Of a stretch of 16,010 bases of DNA, positions 1 to 9,589 are shown piece after piece (position 1 is the stretch's first letter; the number at the start of each line of letters is the position of its first letter). The notes below the pieces were generated by a model that was not told the origin of the DNA, made no database searches, and worked only from the letters and a program-made list of their open reading frames with translations. The position numbers and the translations under genes are program-made. This DNA comes from Thermodesulfobacteriota bacterium (GTDB taxonomy: Bacteria > Desulfobacterota > Desulfocorpusculales > Desulfocorpusculum), in contig JAPWUY010000003.1 in the NCBI GenBank assembly GCA_028275295.1, positions 1 to 16,010 on the forward strand, written 5' to 3'.

Positions 1-435
1 AGGATAATGGCCCTGGACCTGGCTCCTGAGATCCCCCCGGATGTAATGCTCGAGAAGGACTTGGCGGGGGTTGGAGGTTTCCTCAGGGTACCTGAGGCCA
101 GGGGCGTCCTTTACTTGAGGCCGAGGATTCTTCCCCCTAGGCTCATGGCAAAAAGACCCGAAGAGGCAATCTCGATCGCCCAGGAGAACCTGCGAGCCAT
201 AGAGGGGATCTTGGAGCGGCCCCCCGAGGCGAGGGATATTCTGTTTGTCAATGACGTGAGCCTCTATCTCCATGCTGGAGATGCGAACCAGTTGATCTGT
301 TTTTTCAGGAAGTTCCCGACAGTTGTTGCAAACGCGTATAGGGGGACAAAGCTCCCTCAAGGTTTCATCTCCTCGAGAGAGAGGGAGCAGGTCGATATCT
401 TGGTTCAGTTCTTCGATCTCGTTTTGGAGCTATGA
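1..435 (+). CDS. Unidentified protein, probably 5'-truncated by the window edge
   Basis: I do not recognise this family. The frame is open from base 1. The first ATG is at base 7, too close to the edge to show a ribosome site, so the true start may lie outside. From that ATG it encodes 142 residues, soluble and acidic, with no signal peptide or membrane segment. The C-terminal half has a beta-strand/loop pattern ([15 protein letters not shown], then [14 protein letters not shown], then a last strand [11 protein letters not shown]). This loosely recalls the C-terminal part of P-loop NTPases of the cobalamin adenosyltransferase/THEP1 kind, but no Walker A is visible, so that is only a guess. 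Its stop lies within a few bases of the thiazole synthase start, which points to co-transcription and possibly a thiamine-related job. Confidence 0.7.
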   Translation, partial: RIMALDLAPEIPPDVMLEKDLAGVGGFLRVPEARGVLYLRPRILPPRLMAKRPEEAISIAQENLRAIEGILERPPEARDILFVNDVSLYLHAGDANQLICFFRKFPTVVANAYRGTKLPQGFISSREREQVDILVQFFDLVLEL

Positions 436-451
436 GGAATCCACTGGCAAT

Positions 452-458
452 GGAGGAG
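452..458 (+). promoter_or_regulatory. Shine-Dalgarno site deciding the thi4 start
   Basis: GGAGGAG sits three to four bases before ATG 462. The earlier in-frame ATG at 432 has only GGAG two bases upstream, too close to work well. This favours initiation at 462. Confidence 0.6.
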
Positions 459-461
459 ACC

Positions 462-1256
462 ATGGGAAGAGAGTTGGACGAGAGGATCATAACGAGGGCC
501 ATCTTGGAGCGGTTTATGAGGAAGCTCGAATCCTGCCTTGACCTGGATGTGGCTATAGTTGGGGCCGGGCCATCGGGTCTTGTGGCTGCCCACGATCTCG
601 CTGCAGCAGGCCTCAAGGTCGCTGTTTTCGAGCGGAAGCTCAGCGTTGGAGGGGGTATGTGGGGCGGCGGAATGATGTTCAACGAGATAGTGGTCCAGGA
701 GGAGGCCAGGGGCGTCCTGGAGAAATTCGGTGTCAAGACAGAGAAGTTCCAGGAAAATTATTTCACAGCGGATTCCGTCGAGGCTGTGACTACCATTTGT
801 TCCAAAGCAATGGGCGCGGGGGCCAAGATCTTCAACCTCATGAGCGCCGAGGATGTCATAGTGAGAGAAAAAAGGGTGTGTGGACTGGTGATCAACTGGA
901 CGGCCGTCGAGATGGGGGGTCTGCACGTGGATCCCCTTGCCCTCCATGCTCGTTTCGTTGTGGATGCCACAGGCCACGAGGCACAAGTGGTGAGGGTGGT
1001 GGAAAGAAAGGTGGGAGCGGAGCTCTTCACCCCCGATGGTCGGATCCAGGGAGAGAGGTGCATGTGGGCAGAGATCGCTGAAAGGACGACCCTGGATAAC
1101 ACCAAAGAGGTCTTCCCCGGGCTTTACGTTGCCGGGATGTGCGCCAATGCAGTTTTCGGATCTTTCAGGATGGGGCCCATCTTCGGGGGGATGCTCCTCT
1201 CGGGACAGAAGGTGGCGAAGTTAATACTGGAAAGAAGGGGAGAGATGGGAAGATGA
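462..1256 (+). CDS. thi4: Thi4-family thiazole synthase, sulfide-dependent (His) type
   Basis: This enzyme makes the adenylated thiazole precursor of thiamine from NAD, glycine and a sulfur source. An N-terminal FAD/NAD-type Rossmann motif GAGPSG is followed by [11 protein letters not shown], the family glycine-rich stretch, and the C-terminal block [24 protein letters not shown] is also typical. In yeast Thi4 a cysteine in the segment before the conserved Asp-Pro donates its sulfur and the enzyme dies. Here the matching segment reads GLHVDPL with His (codon 924-926), as in archaeal enzymes that use free sulfide and turn over repeatedly. I chose ATG 462 because GGAGGAG lies at 452-458 and the protein then starts like its relatives. 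An ATG at 432, overlapping the upstream stop, is the alternative and adds ten residues. The 3' end overlaps the next gene by ATGA. Confidence 0.95.
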   Translation: MGRELDERIITRAILERFMRKLESCLDLDVAIVGAGPSGLVAAHDLAAAGLKVAVFERKLSVGGGMWGGGMMFNEIVVQEEARGVLEKFGVKTEKFQENYFTADSVEAVTTICSKAMGAGAKIFNLMSAEDVIVREKRVCGLVINWTAVEMGGLHVDPLALHARFVVDATGHEAQVVRVVERKVGAELFTPDGRIQGERCMWAEIAERTTLDNTKEVFPGLYVAGMCANAVFGSFRMGPIFGGMLLSGQKVAKLILERRGEMGR

Positions 1257-2578
1257 AGAGGGTTCTCACCATAGCTGGTTCGGATTCGGGGGGAGGAGCC
1301 GGGGTGCAGGCTGACCTCAAGGTAATAACAGTGCTTGGGGCTTATGGGATGAGTGTTATCACTGCCCTGACCGCCCAGAACACCCTGGAAGTGAGGGGGG
1401 TGGAGGTGGTATCGCCAGAGTTCGTCCGAAGCCAGATGGACTGTGTTTTGAGCGACATAGGAGCAGATGCTGCCAAGACAGGGATGCTCGCGACCCCGGA
1501 GATAGTGGAGGTGGTAGCCAGAGGGATCAGGGACCATAACATAGAGACCTTGGTTGTGGATCCAGTGATGGTCGCCAAAAGTGGGGACAGGCTCCTCACC
1601 GAGGACTCCTTGGAGGTGGTCAAGAGAGAGCTCATTCCCCTGGCCTTGGTGGTGACCCCCAATATCCCCGAAGCATCAGCTTTGACGGGACTGGATATCG
1701 AGGGGCCCAAAGGGATGGAGGAGGCCGCCCGGGCCATTCACGCCATGGGAGCCAAGAACGTGGTGATAAAAGGCGGGCATTTGGAGGGGGATGCCCTGGA
1801 TCTCCTCTTCGATGGAAGATCTACCTACTGGAAGAGGGCGAGGAGGATCCACACTGGCAATACTCATGGAACTGGATGCGTTTTCTCCGCTGCCTTGGCG
1901 ACGTTTCTGGCTCAGGGTAATGACGTTGTCTCAGCCTTCACCATGGCAAAGGAATTTGTCACAAGGGCCATTCTCTCTTCCCTTCCTTTGGGAAAAGGAT
2001 CCGGGCCCACAAACCCCTATGTGGAGGTCCAGAGATGGAAGGAAAGGGAGGCAGTTCTGGAGGACCTGAGGTTGGCCATGGAGAGACTCGAGGGAGCTCC
2101 ATTGGGGGAGCTGATCCCTGAGGTGAGATCCAACCTGGGCTACGCCCTTCCAGGTGCTGTGGACAAAGGGGATGTGGCGGCCTTCCCCGGGAGGATAACC
2201 CAGATAGGGAAAAAGGTCATGGCGTGCAAGGATCCCGCCTTCGGTGCCTCGAACCACATAGCCAAGGTGATCCTGGCAGCCATGCGCCACGACCCGGGTA
2301 TGCGTTCGGCCATGAACATAAGATTCGGAGAGGACGTCCTGGAGGCTTGCAGGAGGGCGGGATTCCTCCTCGCAAGTTTCGACAGGAAGGAGGAGCCACA
2401 AGATGTGAAGGAGATGGAAGGGTCCACTCTGGAGTGGGGAACCCATAAGGCCATTTCCTCTCTGGGAAGGGTGCCCGATGCCATCTACGATATGGGAGAA
2501 GTGGGCAAGGAACCCATGATCAGGATCTTGGGTAGGACCCCGATGGAGGTGGTGGAGAAGGTCATCTCCCTCATTTGA
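1253..2578 (+). CDS. thiD: Bifunctional HMP/HMP-phosphate kinase ThiD fused to thiamine-phosphate synthase ThiN
   Basis: The 441-residue protein has two domains. Residues 1 to about 260 are ThiD, a ribokinase-fold enzyme that phosphorylates hydroxymethylpyrimidine twice. It opens with [17 protein letters not shown], contains [15 protein letters not shown], and has the anion-hole/catalytic motif HGTGC (residues 205-209). Residues from about 275 to the end are ThiN, the alternative thiamine-phosphate synthase that replaces ThiE. It includes [18 protein letters not shown] and [10 protein letters not shown] (from residue 352). ThiDN fusions are best known from archaea and some thermophilic or anaerobic bacteria. 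Next to Thi4, one enzyme makes the thiazole while this one activates the pyrimidine and joins the two. Start ATG 1253 overlaps the thi4 stop (ATGA), giving translational coupling. The stop is five bases from the convergent end of the next gene. Confidence 0.95.
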   Translation: MKRVLTIAGSDSGGGAGVQADLKVITVLGAYGMSVITALTAQNTLEVRGVEVVSPEFVRSQMDCVLSDIGADAAKTGMLATPEIVEVVARGIRDHNIETLVVDPVMVAKSGDRLLTEDSLEVVKRELIPLALVVTPNIPEASALTGLDIEGPKGMEEAARAIHAMGAKNVVIKGGHLEGDALDLLFDGRSTYWKRARRIHTGNTHGTGCVFSAALATFLAQGNDVVSAFTMAKEFVTRAILSSLPLGKGSGPTNPYVEVQRWKEREAVLEDLRLAMERLEGAPLGELIPEVRSNLGYALPGAVDKGDVAAFPGRITQIGKKVMACKDPAFGASNHIAKVILAAMRHDPGMRSAMNIRFGEDVLEACRRAGFLLASFDRKEEPQDVKEMEGSTLEWGTHKAISSLGRVPDAIYDMGEVGKEPMIRILGRTPMEVVEKVISLI

Positions 2579-2583
2579 GGGTG

Positions 2584-2871
2584 TCAGGCCCCCTGAGCCT
2601 TTCTCTTTCGATATATGAGCATCAGGTTTCTCATATAGATGAAGGAGCCAGTGGATTGCCCCAGGATGAAGACGAGATCCTGCCTGTAGATGGCATAGGC
2701 CAGGAGAATCAGGCTCCCTCCCAGGCTCAGGTACCAGAAGGCAACGGGTATGACGCTCTCCTTCCTTCTCTCGGACACTATCCACTGAACCAGAAACCTG
2801 AGAGAGAAAAGGAATTGTCCGGAAAGCCCCACTATGACCCACGGATTGGAAAGCTCAGAGGCAATCTTCAT
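2584..2871 (-). CDS. Lipid-A-disaccharide synthase N-terminal-domain (LAB_N) membrane protein
   Basis: A 95-residue membrane protein with three likely hydrophobic segments (about residues 11-30, 42-60 and 65-84). Family features are GLSGQFLFSLRFLVQWIVSE, ESVIPVAFWYLSL and ILGQSTGSFIYMRNL. This domain is found at the N-terminus of some LpxB proteins and as a stand-alone protein next to DPM1-like glycosyltransferases, as here. Its biochemical role is not established. The genomic pairing suggests it helps place or use a lipid-linked sugar at the inner membrane. The start at 2871 lies inside the end of the glycosyltransferase gene (17-base overlap), so the two are translationally coupled. Confidence 0.88.
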   Translation of the reverse strand: MKIASELSNPWVIVGLSGQFLFSLRFLVQWIVSERRKESVIPVAFWYLSLGGSLILLAYAIYRQDLVFILGQSTGSFIYMRNLMLIYRKRKAQGA

Positions 2872-3598
2872 GACACCCCGACCTCTCCTCTACTTCGTAG
2901 CTTATCCTTCTTTTCTTGAGCCAACGAACCCCCCACATGTCCATTACTCCCCGAAGGAGCCTGTTTCGGATATTGTACTTGGACCTCCCGTACCTCCTCG
3001 GATAGTGGGGAACTGGAACCTCGCACACCCTGAATCCTCTCATCCTGAACAGGGTGGGGAGAAAACGGTGTAGCCCGTCGAAGGGTATGATGGCCTCGAG
3101 ACACTCCCTTTTGAATGCCTTGAATCCGCAGGCCGTGTCGCGAATCTGCTCCATGGTTACAAGATCCCGCACCCAATTGGCGATCTTGGTGGAAACCCTC
3201 TTGAGCCAGGGGTCCCTCCTCTCCTTCCTCCAGCCCGTTGCGACGTCGAATGGTCCGATCTTGTCCAGGAGAAGGGGTATGTCGTGAGGGTCGTTCTGGA
3301 GGTCGCCGTCCATGGTTATTATAACCTTTCCTCTGGCTTCCCTGAGGCCGGCCCAGAGCGCTGTAGATTGCCCGCAATTGGTATCGAGACGAATGTACCT
3401 TACCCGGGGATCCTCCATATGGAGCCTTCTCAGGATCTCCAATGTGCCATCGTGGCTTCCGTCATCCACGAAGATTATCTCGAAGGGAACCCCCCTGGGC
3501 TCCAGGGTCTCTTTTATGCCCCTGGCCAAGGGCTCTATGTTCCCCTCCTCGTTGAAAACAGGTATCACCGCACTGTAATGAGGCGCTTCCATTCCCAT
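2855..3598 (-). CDS. Family 2 glycosyltransferase, dolichyl-phosphate-mannose synthase-like
   Basis: A 247-residue GT-A fold enzyme expected to transfer a sugar from an NDP-sugar to a polyprenyl phosphate on the cytoplasmic face of the membrane. Visible motifs are YSAVIPVFNEEGNIEPL at the N-terminus, FVDDGSHDGT, the metal/nucleotide-binding MDGDLQNDP, and GWRKERRDPWLKR. There is no C-terminal membrane pair, unlike ArnC/GtrB-type enzymes. The neighbouring LAB_N protein may supply the membrane contact. I chose ATG 3598, which has GGGGGTGAG just upstream and begins 26 bases after the selenoprotein stop. An open frame back to 3658 would overlap that gene. The substrate cannot be told from sequence. 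Confidence 0.92.
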   Translation of the reverse strand: MGMEAPHYSAVIPVFNEEGNIEPLARGIKETLEPRGVPFEIIFVDDGSHDGTLEILRRLHMEDPRVRYIRLDTNCGQSTALWAGLREARGKVIITMDGDLQNDPHDIPLLLDKIGPFDVATGWRKERRDPWLKRVSTKIANWVRDLVTMEQIRDTACGFKAFKRECLEAIIPFDGLHRFLPTLFRMRGFRVCEVPVPHYPRRYGRSKYNIRNRLLRGVMDMWGVRWLKKRRISYEVEERSGCHEDCL

Positions 3599-3624
3599 CT
3601 CACCCCCACAAGGGGAACTCCTCC

Positions 3625-3882
3625 TCAGCTTTCCACCTCCGAATGCTGCCTCGCGCAATTCACAATGGACTGGAGCCTCGCAGGATCGTAACCCACAAGC
3701 ACGTCATTCCCACAGGTCACAACTGGAACGCTCCTCACCCCCGAGACCCTCACTAGCTCCTCCAATGCATTGGGATCCCTGGTCACATCCAGCTCGGTGA
3801 ATGGGACTCCCGCCTGCGAAAGAAACTCTTTCGCCTTCTTGCACCAAGGTCAAGTGGGCGTGGTGAATATTCTCACCTCCAT
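3625..3882 (-). CDS. Selenocysteine-containing glutaredoxin-like protein (UxxC active site; Uxx-star type)
   Basis: Reading from ATG 3882 gives 85 residues if the in-frame TGA at 3852-3850 (codon 11) is read as selenocysteine. The start is MEVRIFTTPT-Sec-PWCKKA, a redox motif UPWC where glutaredoxins have CPxC, right after the first beta strand. The rest is a complete thioredoxin fold: VPFTELDVTRDP, then SVPVV with the cis-proline at residue 53, then GYDPARL near the end. There is no frameshift and the true stop is TGA at 3627-3625. A hairpin fitting a bacterial SECIS starts 15 bases after the UGA. AGGAGGG lies about five bases before the ATG. It is the first gene of a unit with the glycosyltransferase and lies about 67 bases after the permease gene. 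A standard caller would drop it or truncate it. A recent Cys-to-stop mutation is the alternative, but the SECIS-like hairpin argues against it. Confidence 0.88.
3816..3834 (-). promoter_or_regulatory. Bacterial SECIS hairpin for UGA recoding
   Basis: The mRNA sequence GCGAAAGAGUUUCUUUCGC forms an 8-bp perfect stem closed by a three-base GUU loop. The stem begins 15 bases after the UGA, and the loop starts with G at base 24 after it. Bacterial SECIS elements recognised by SelB sit directly downstream of UGA inside the coding region and carry a G at the first or second loop position, so position and shape both fit. Confidence 0.82.
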
Positions 3883-3949
3883 GGCATCCCTCCTCTGAAG
3901 TCTGTTCATCCGGATCCCCGGGAAGGCCCGTTGGGAGGTTCCCATCGGC

Positions 3950-5743
3950 TCATTTGTAGAAAGCGAGAAGCCACGCATTGCTGATTGCCACTGAAAGGAT
4001 CATGTAAGGAAAACCAAGTCTCAGAAAATGGGCGAAGCTCACTGGATATCCAGCTGAGTTAGCCATTCCCATGGCCACCATGTTGGCCGATCCACCCACA
4101 ACTGTCCCGTTTCCCCCGAGGGAGACGCCCAAGGCGAGGGCCCACCAGAAACCTTGGAGATTCACCTCGGGCAATGCGTGGCTCAGGTGGGAGACGACTG
4201 GCAACATAGCTGCAGTGAGGGGAAGGTTGTCCACAAAGGCTGCCATCAGAGCACTTCCCCAAAGGAGGAGCGATATGGCGACAGAAGGATCCCAGTGGGA
4301 TAGAGCTACGAAGGCCTCGGAGACAAGAAAAAGGGCTCCACTCTCCTCGAGTGCAGCCACCATCCAAAAGAGGAAAAAGAGGAACAACAAGAGGGGCCAC
4401 TCCACTTCCCTTTCCAGGAACTCGAGCATTCTCAGTCTTCTCGTCAGCACTCCATAGATGAAGAGGGCTGCTCCCCCTCCCAAAACCGGAACGCACGGCT
4501 CCATTCCCCAAGACCCATGGACCAGAAGAAGGGCCACTGCCAATGAGCCGACTAGGAGTCCAAAGATCAGGAAGCGCCTGTCCTTTATCCTCGCGGCACG
4601 AAGCTCCTCTTCCAGAGATTCATGGCTTTCGGTGGGTATTCTCTCTCTGTTTGCCAGGGCCGTCATCCCCAAAAGTGCCACCAGGGCCAATCCGCAAAGG
4701 GGGCCCAGGTTTTCCAGAAAATCCACGAAACTGAGGCCACTTGCCGATCCTATCATCACGTTGGTGGTATCTCCTATGAGGGTGGCTGTGCCTCCAAGAT
4801 TGGAGGCCAGCACCTGCGGGATCAGGAGTTTGACGGGATTCACTTTGAGGGCCTGGGCAAACTTGATGCTCATGGGCGCGAGAACGATTATTGCTGCGAC
4901 ATTGTCCACAAATGCCGAGATGGCTGCGGTGGTCAAGACCAATAAGGCCGAGAGGGTCTGGATCCTGAACCTCCCAAGCACAAAGCATTTGGCCACTATC
5001 CAGTCGAATATGCCAGTCCCTTTCATGGCTCCTACAGCAAGCATCGCTCCCAGGATCAGGGCTATCACGTTGAGATCCACTGCCTGAGAGAGAGCGGAAA
5101 AAGATATTATCCGGTAATCTGGGAGAAATATACCCACTGTGGAGCTCACAAGGAGAAGAAAAACTGCTCCAGCCATCGCAGCAACCGTCCTGTGCACGAG
5201 CTCGAAGGCCATGAGAAGGTACACAACCAGGAAAACAGCTGAGGAGATGAGAGTTCCCGGCCCCAGCTTTCTCGGTAAAGAGATGTGTTTCGTGAAGTAA
5301 AAGTGTTCGCCTCTCTGGGCCAAATCCCCCCCTTCTAGGGAGACCACAACACTCATGAACCCTGGCTTTGTCACTTCCAGCTCCAGCTTACTTCCTTCTT
5401 GGATGGGAGAGGAGGGAGAAAACTCCGCCAGATACCATCCCTTGCAATCAGATGACACCTGAGGGGATCTCTTCCCACCTGAGACGAGCTCTTGGCCCTG
5501 GCCGTCTAGTCGGACACTTATCCTGGCCTCTTTCACGGGCTCGAGATGAGGGTCCACCACTCTTCCAGAGATGTGCACTATCTGTGATGGCTGGGACGGG
5601 GCTTCTTTGCCAAGAGTCTCTCCCCCTTGCAAGGAGAACAGGGTCACAAGAAATGCACAGATTGCCGCTTGGAGGAACGGACCTCCTCGGTTTCTCTTTG
5701 GGGCCTTGGTGCCGGCTCTCCTCCTTTCATTGAGGGCGCGCAT
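3950..5743 (-). CDS. SLC13/ArsB-NhaD superfamily permease with N-terminal periplasmic Ig-like domain
   Basis: 597 residues. A signal anchor (about residues 21-40) precedes a carboxypeptidase-regulatory-like beta domain (about 53-155, HISGRVVDPHLEPVKEARIS). The membrane domain from about 163 onward has roughly ten to twelve helices in two repeats. Each repeat has a FVDN motif (278-281 and 503-506) followed by a glycine-rich substrate hairpin: NLGGTATLIGDTTNVMIGS (315-333) and SLGGNGTVVGGSANMVAMG (541-559). These are hallmarks of the ion transporter superfamily that includes ArsB, NhaD and the melanosomal P protein. The substrate, an organic or inorganic anion or Na+/H+ exchange, is not determinable. 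The extra periplasmic domain is unusual. There is no Shine-Dalgarno before ATG 5743, which is preceded by an AT-rich promoter-like stretch, so it may be leaderless. Confidence 0.9.
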   Translation of the reverse strand: MRALNERRRAGTKAPKRNRGGPFLQAAICAFLVTLFSLQGGETLGKEAPSQPSQIVHISGRVVDPHLEPVKEARISVRLDGQGQELVSGGKRSPQVSSDCKGWYLAEFSPSSPIQEGSKLELEVTKPGFMSVVVSLEGGDLAQRGEHFYFTKHISLPRKLGPGTLISSAVFLVVYLLMAFELVHRTVAAMAGAVFLLLVSSTVGIFLPDYRIISFSALSQAVDLNVIALILGAMLAVGAMKGTGIFDWIVAKCFVLGRFRIQTLSALLVLTTAAISAFVDNVAAIIVLAPMSIKFAQALKVNPVKLLIPQVLASNLGGTATLIGDTTNVMIGSASGLSFVDFLENLGPLCGLALVALLGMTALANRERIPTESHESLEEELRAARIKDRRFLIFGLLVGSLAVALLLVHGSWGMEPCVPVLGGGAALFIYGVLTRRLRMLEFLEREVEWPLLLFLFFLFWMVAALEESGALFLVSEAFVALSHWDPSVAISLLLWGSALMAAFVDNLPLTAAMLPVVSHLSHALPEVNLQGFWWALALGVSLGGNGTVVGGSANMVAMGMANSAGYPVSFAHFLRLGFPYMILSVAISNAWLLAFYK

Positions 5744-5752
5744 AATTTAGAA

Positions 5753-5781
5753 TTTGTACCACAGGCCTTCTTCTGGCACAA
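5753..5781 (-). promoter_or_regulatory. Possible sigma-70 promoter of the permease gene, near-leaderless
   Basis: TTGTGC (5781-5776), a 17-base spacer, then TACAAA (5758-5753). The predicted start of transcription falls within a few bases of ATG 5743, and no ribosome site is visible, so the transcript could be leaderless. Both boxes are imperfect. Confidence 0.35.
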
Positions 5782-5836
5782 GGAGACCATGTTCTCGATG
5801 GGGTGAGCCTTCTTTCGGAGGAGGCAAGGAGTTTGC

Positions 5837-5842
5837 TAAAAT
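5837..5842 (+). promoter_or_regulatory. Possible -10 box of the phosphoesterase gene
   Basis: TAAAAT lies seven bases before ATG 5849. A -35 box is poor (TTCGGA at about 5814). The only AAGGAG is 17 bases from the ATG, too far to serve. In-frame TAA at 5837 rules out an earlier start. This fits a leaderless transcript, mirroring the divergent permease gene. Confidence 0.3.
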
Positions 5843-5848
5843 CTTTCC

Positions 5849-6574
5849 ATGCGCATAGCCATCATCTCCGACATCCATGGGAACTGGGAGGCCTTCGAGG
5901 CTGTGCTCCGGGATGTGGAAGCCCAGGGGATAGGGAAGATCCTCTGTCTGGGAGATGCGGTGGGCTACGGAGCCGACCCGGAACTCGTGGTAGAGGAGAT
6001 CAGGAGGAGGGAGATCCCCTCGATTCTGGGAAATCACGAACTAGCCCTTTTGGATCCCTCTTTGTTGAGCTGGTTCAATCCCCCCACTCAGCAGTCCCTG
6101 CTCATAACAAGAAGGCTCATCTCGGAGAGCACAATGGAGTACATAGCCTCCCTCCGGACCACGATGGTCTGGGAGAGGGCCCTCTTGGTCCACGGAGCCC
6201 CTCCCGATTCTGTGACGACTTACCTTTTCGAGCTAGGAAAGGGGGAGTTGAGAAGGCTTCTCACGGAACTGGAACAAGAACTCTGTTTTGTGGGGCACAC
6301 GCACCAGCTCGAGGTGATAGGTTGGGACGGAAAGGACGTTAGCTTTTACCCCTTGGGACCAGGGGAGCACAATCTCAGGGCCGGATGGAAGTACATAGTG
6401 AACGTGGGAAGTGTAGGCCAGCCGAGGGACGGGGATAACAGGGCGAAATATGTGATCTGGGATCCTGATGTTGGGACTCTGGAGGTACGGTTCGTCCCCT
6501 ACGACATAGCTCGGGCCGCATCCAAGATAATAGAGAGAGGTTTTCCGGCTTTCAACGCTGTCCGCCTTTGGTGA
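5849..6574 (+). CDS. Metallophosphoesterase (calcineurin-like, YfcE/Mpp family)
   Basis: A 241-residue two-metal phosphoesterase. All the metal and catalytic motifs are in order: SDIHGN (residues 7-12, Asp8 and His10), LGDAVGYG (Asp36), GNHE (61-64), VHG (His115) and GHTH (149-152), then NVGSVGQPRDGD typical of the YfcE-like and Ap4A-hydrolase-like branch. It lacks extra domains and a signal peptide, so it is cytoplasmic. The substrate (phosphodiester or nucleotide) cannot be fixed from sequence. Start ATG 5849 is forced by a stop 12 bases upstream. It is divergent from the permease gene and closely followed by the zinc-ribbon gene, likely one transcript. Confidence 0.93.
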   Translation: MRIAIISDIHGNWEAFEAVLRDVEAQGIGKILCLGDAVGYGADPELVVEEIRRREIPSILGNHELALLDPSLLSWFNPPTQQSLLITRRLISESTMEYIASLRTTMVWERALLVHGAPPDSVTTYLFELGKGELRRLLTELEQELCFVGHTHQLEVIGWDGKDVSFYPLGPGEHNLRAGWKYIVNVGSVGQPRDGDNRAKYVIWDPDVGTLEVRFVPYDIARAASKIIERGFPAFNAVRLW

Positions 6575-6594
6575 GAAGGAAAAGGAGCCTCGCC

Positions 6595-9341
<2,747 letters not shown>

Positions 9342-9382
9342 CTCAAATCCTTCTCTCTCCCCTCCTCCCCGGCCACTCTCCC

Positions 9383-9401
9383 GCCAAGGCCGGGCCTTGG
9401 C
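9383..9401. repeat. Inverted repeat in the gmd leader
   Basis: GCCAAGGC-CGG-GCCTTGGC, an 8-bp perfect stem with a three-base loop, about 40 bases before the gmd ATG. It has no U tract, so it is not an obvious terminator. It could be a leader hairpin or a protein site. Confidence 0.5.
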
Positions 9402-9431
9402 CGTAAACTCGAGCTCAGGGACGTATGCAAC

Positions 9432-9461
9432 ATTCTAATCGGAAATTCCACGGACTATCCA
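9432..9461 (-). promoter_or_regulatory. Probable sigma-70 promoter of gmd-fcl with an overlapping palindrome
   Basis: TGGATA (9461-9456), an 18-base spacer, then TAGAAT (9437-9432, five of six consensus bases). The -35 box sits in the short palindrome GGACT-ATCC-AGTCC (9452-9465), a possible operator. This gives a leader of about 85 bases before ATG 9341. Confidence 0.4.
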
Positions 9462-9589
9462 GTCCTTGTATTTGCCTCCTCGTCACGAAGGGGGCCACTC
9501 ACATGAGCCCGGGAGAGAAAAGTTCCAGAAGAAGGCGGCCTAGCCGACGGCATGAGGCCTTATGGTGTGGCCCCCCGGCATCACCCCAA

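Noticed and set aside
3284..3691. Plus-strand open frame opposite the glycosyltransferase
   Set aside because: It is the antisense of conserved glycosyltransferase motifs and has no features of its own.
3883..3949. Terminator between the permease and selenoprotein genes
   Set aside because: Only short, imperfect GGGAA/TTCCC pairing and no U run on the minus-strand transcript.
5789..5806. Five-codon mini-frame with AAGGAG upstream, a possible leader peptide
   Set aside because: Spacing to the ATG is only three bases, there is no attenuator-like structure, and nothing links it to the downstream gene.
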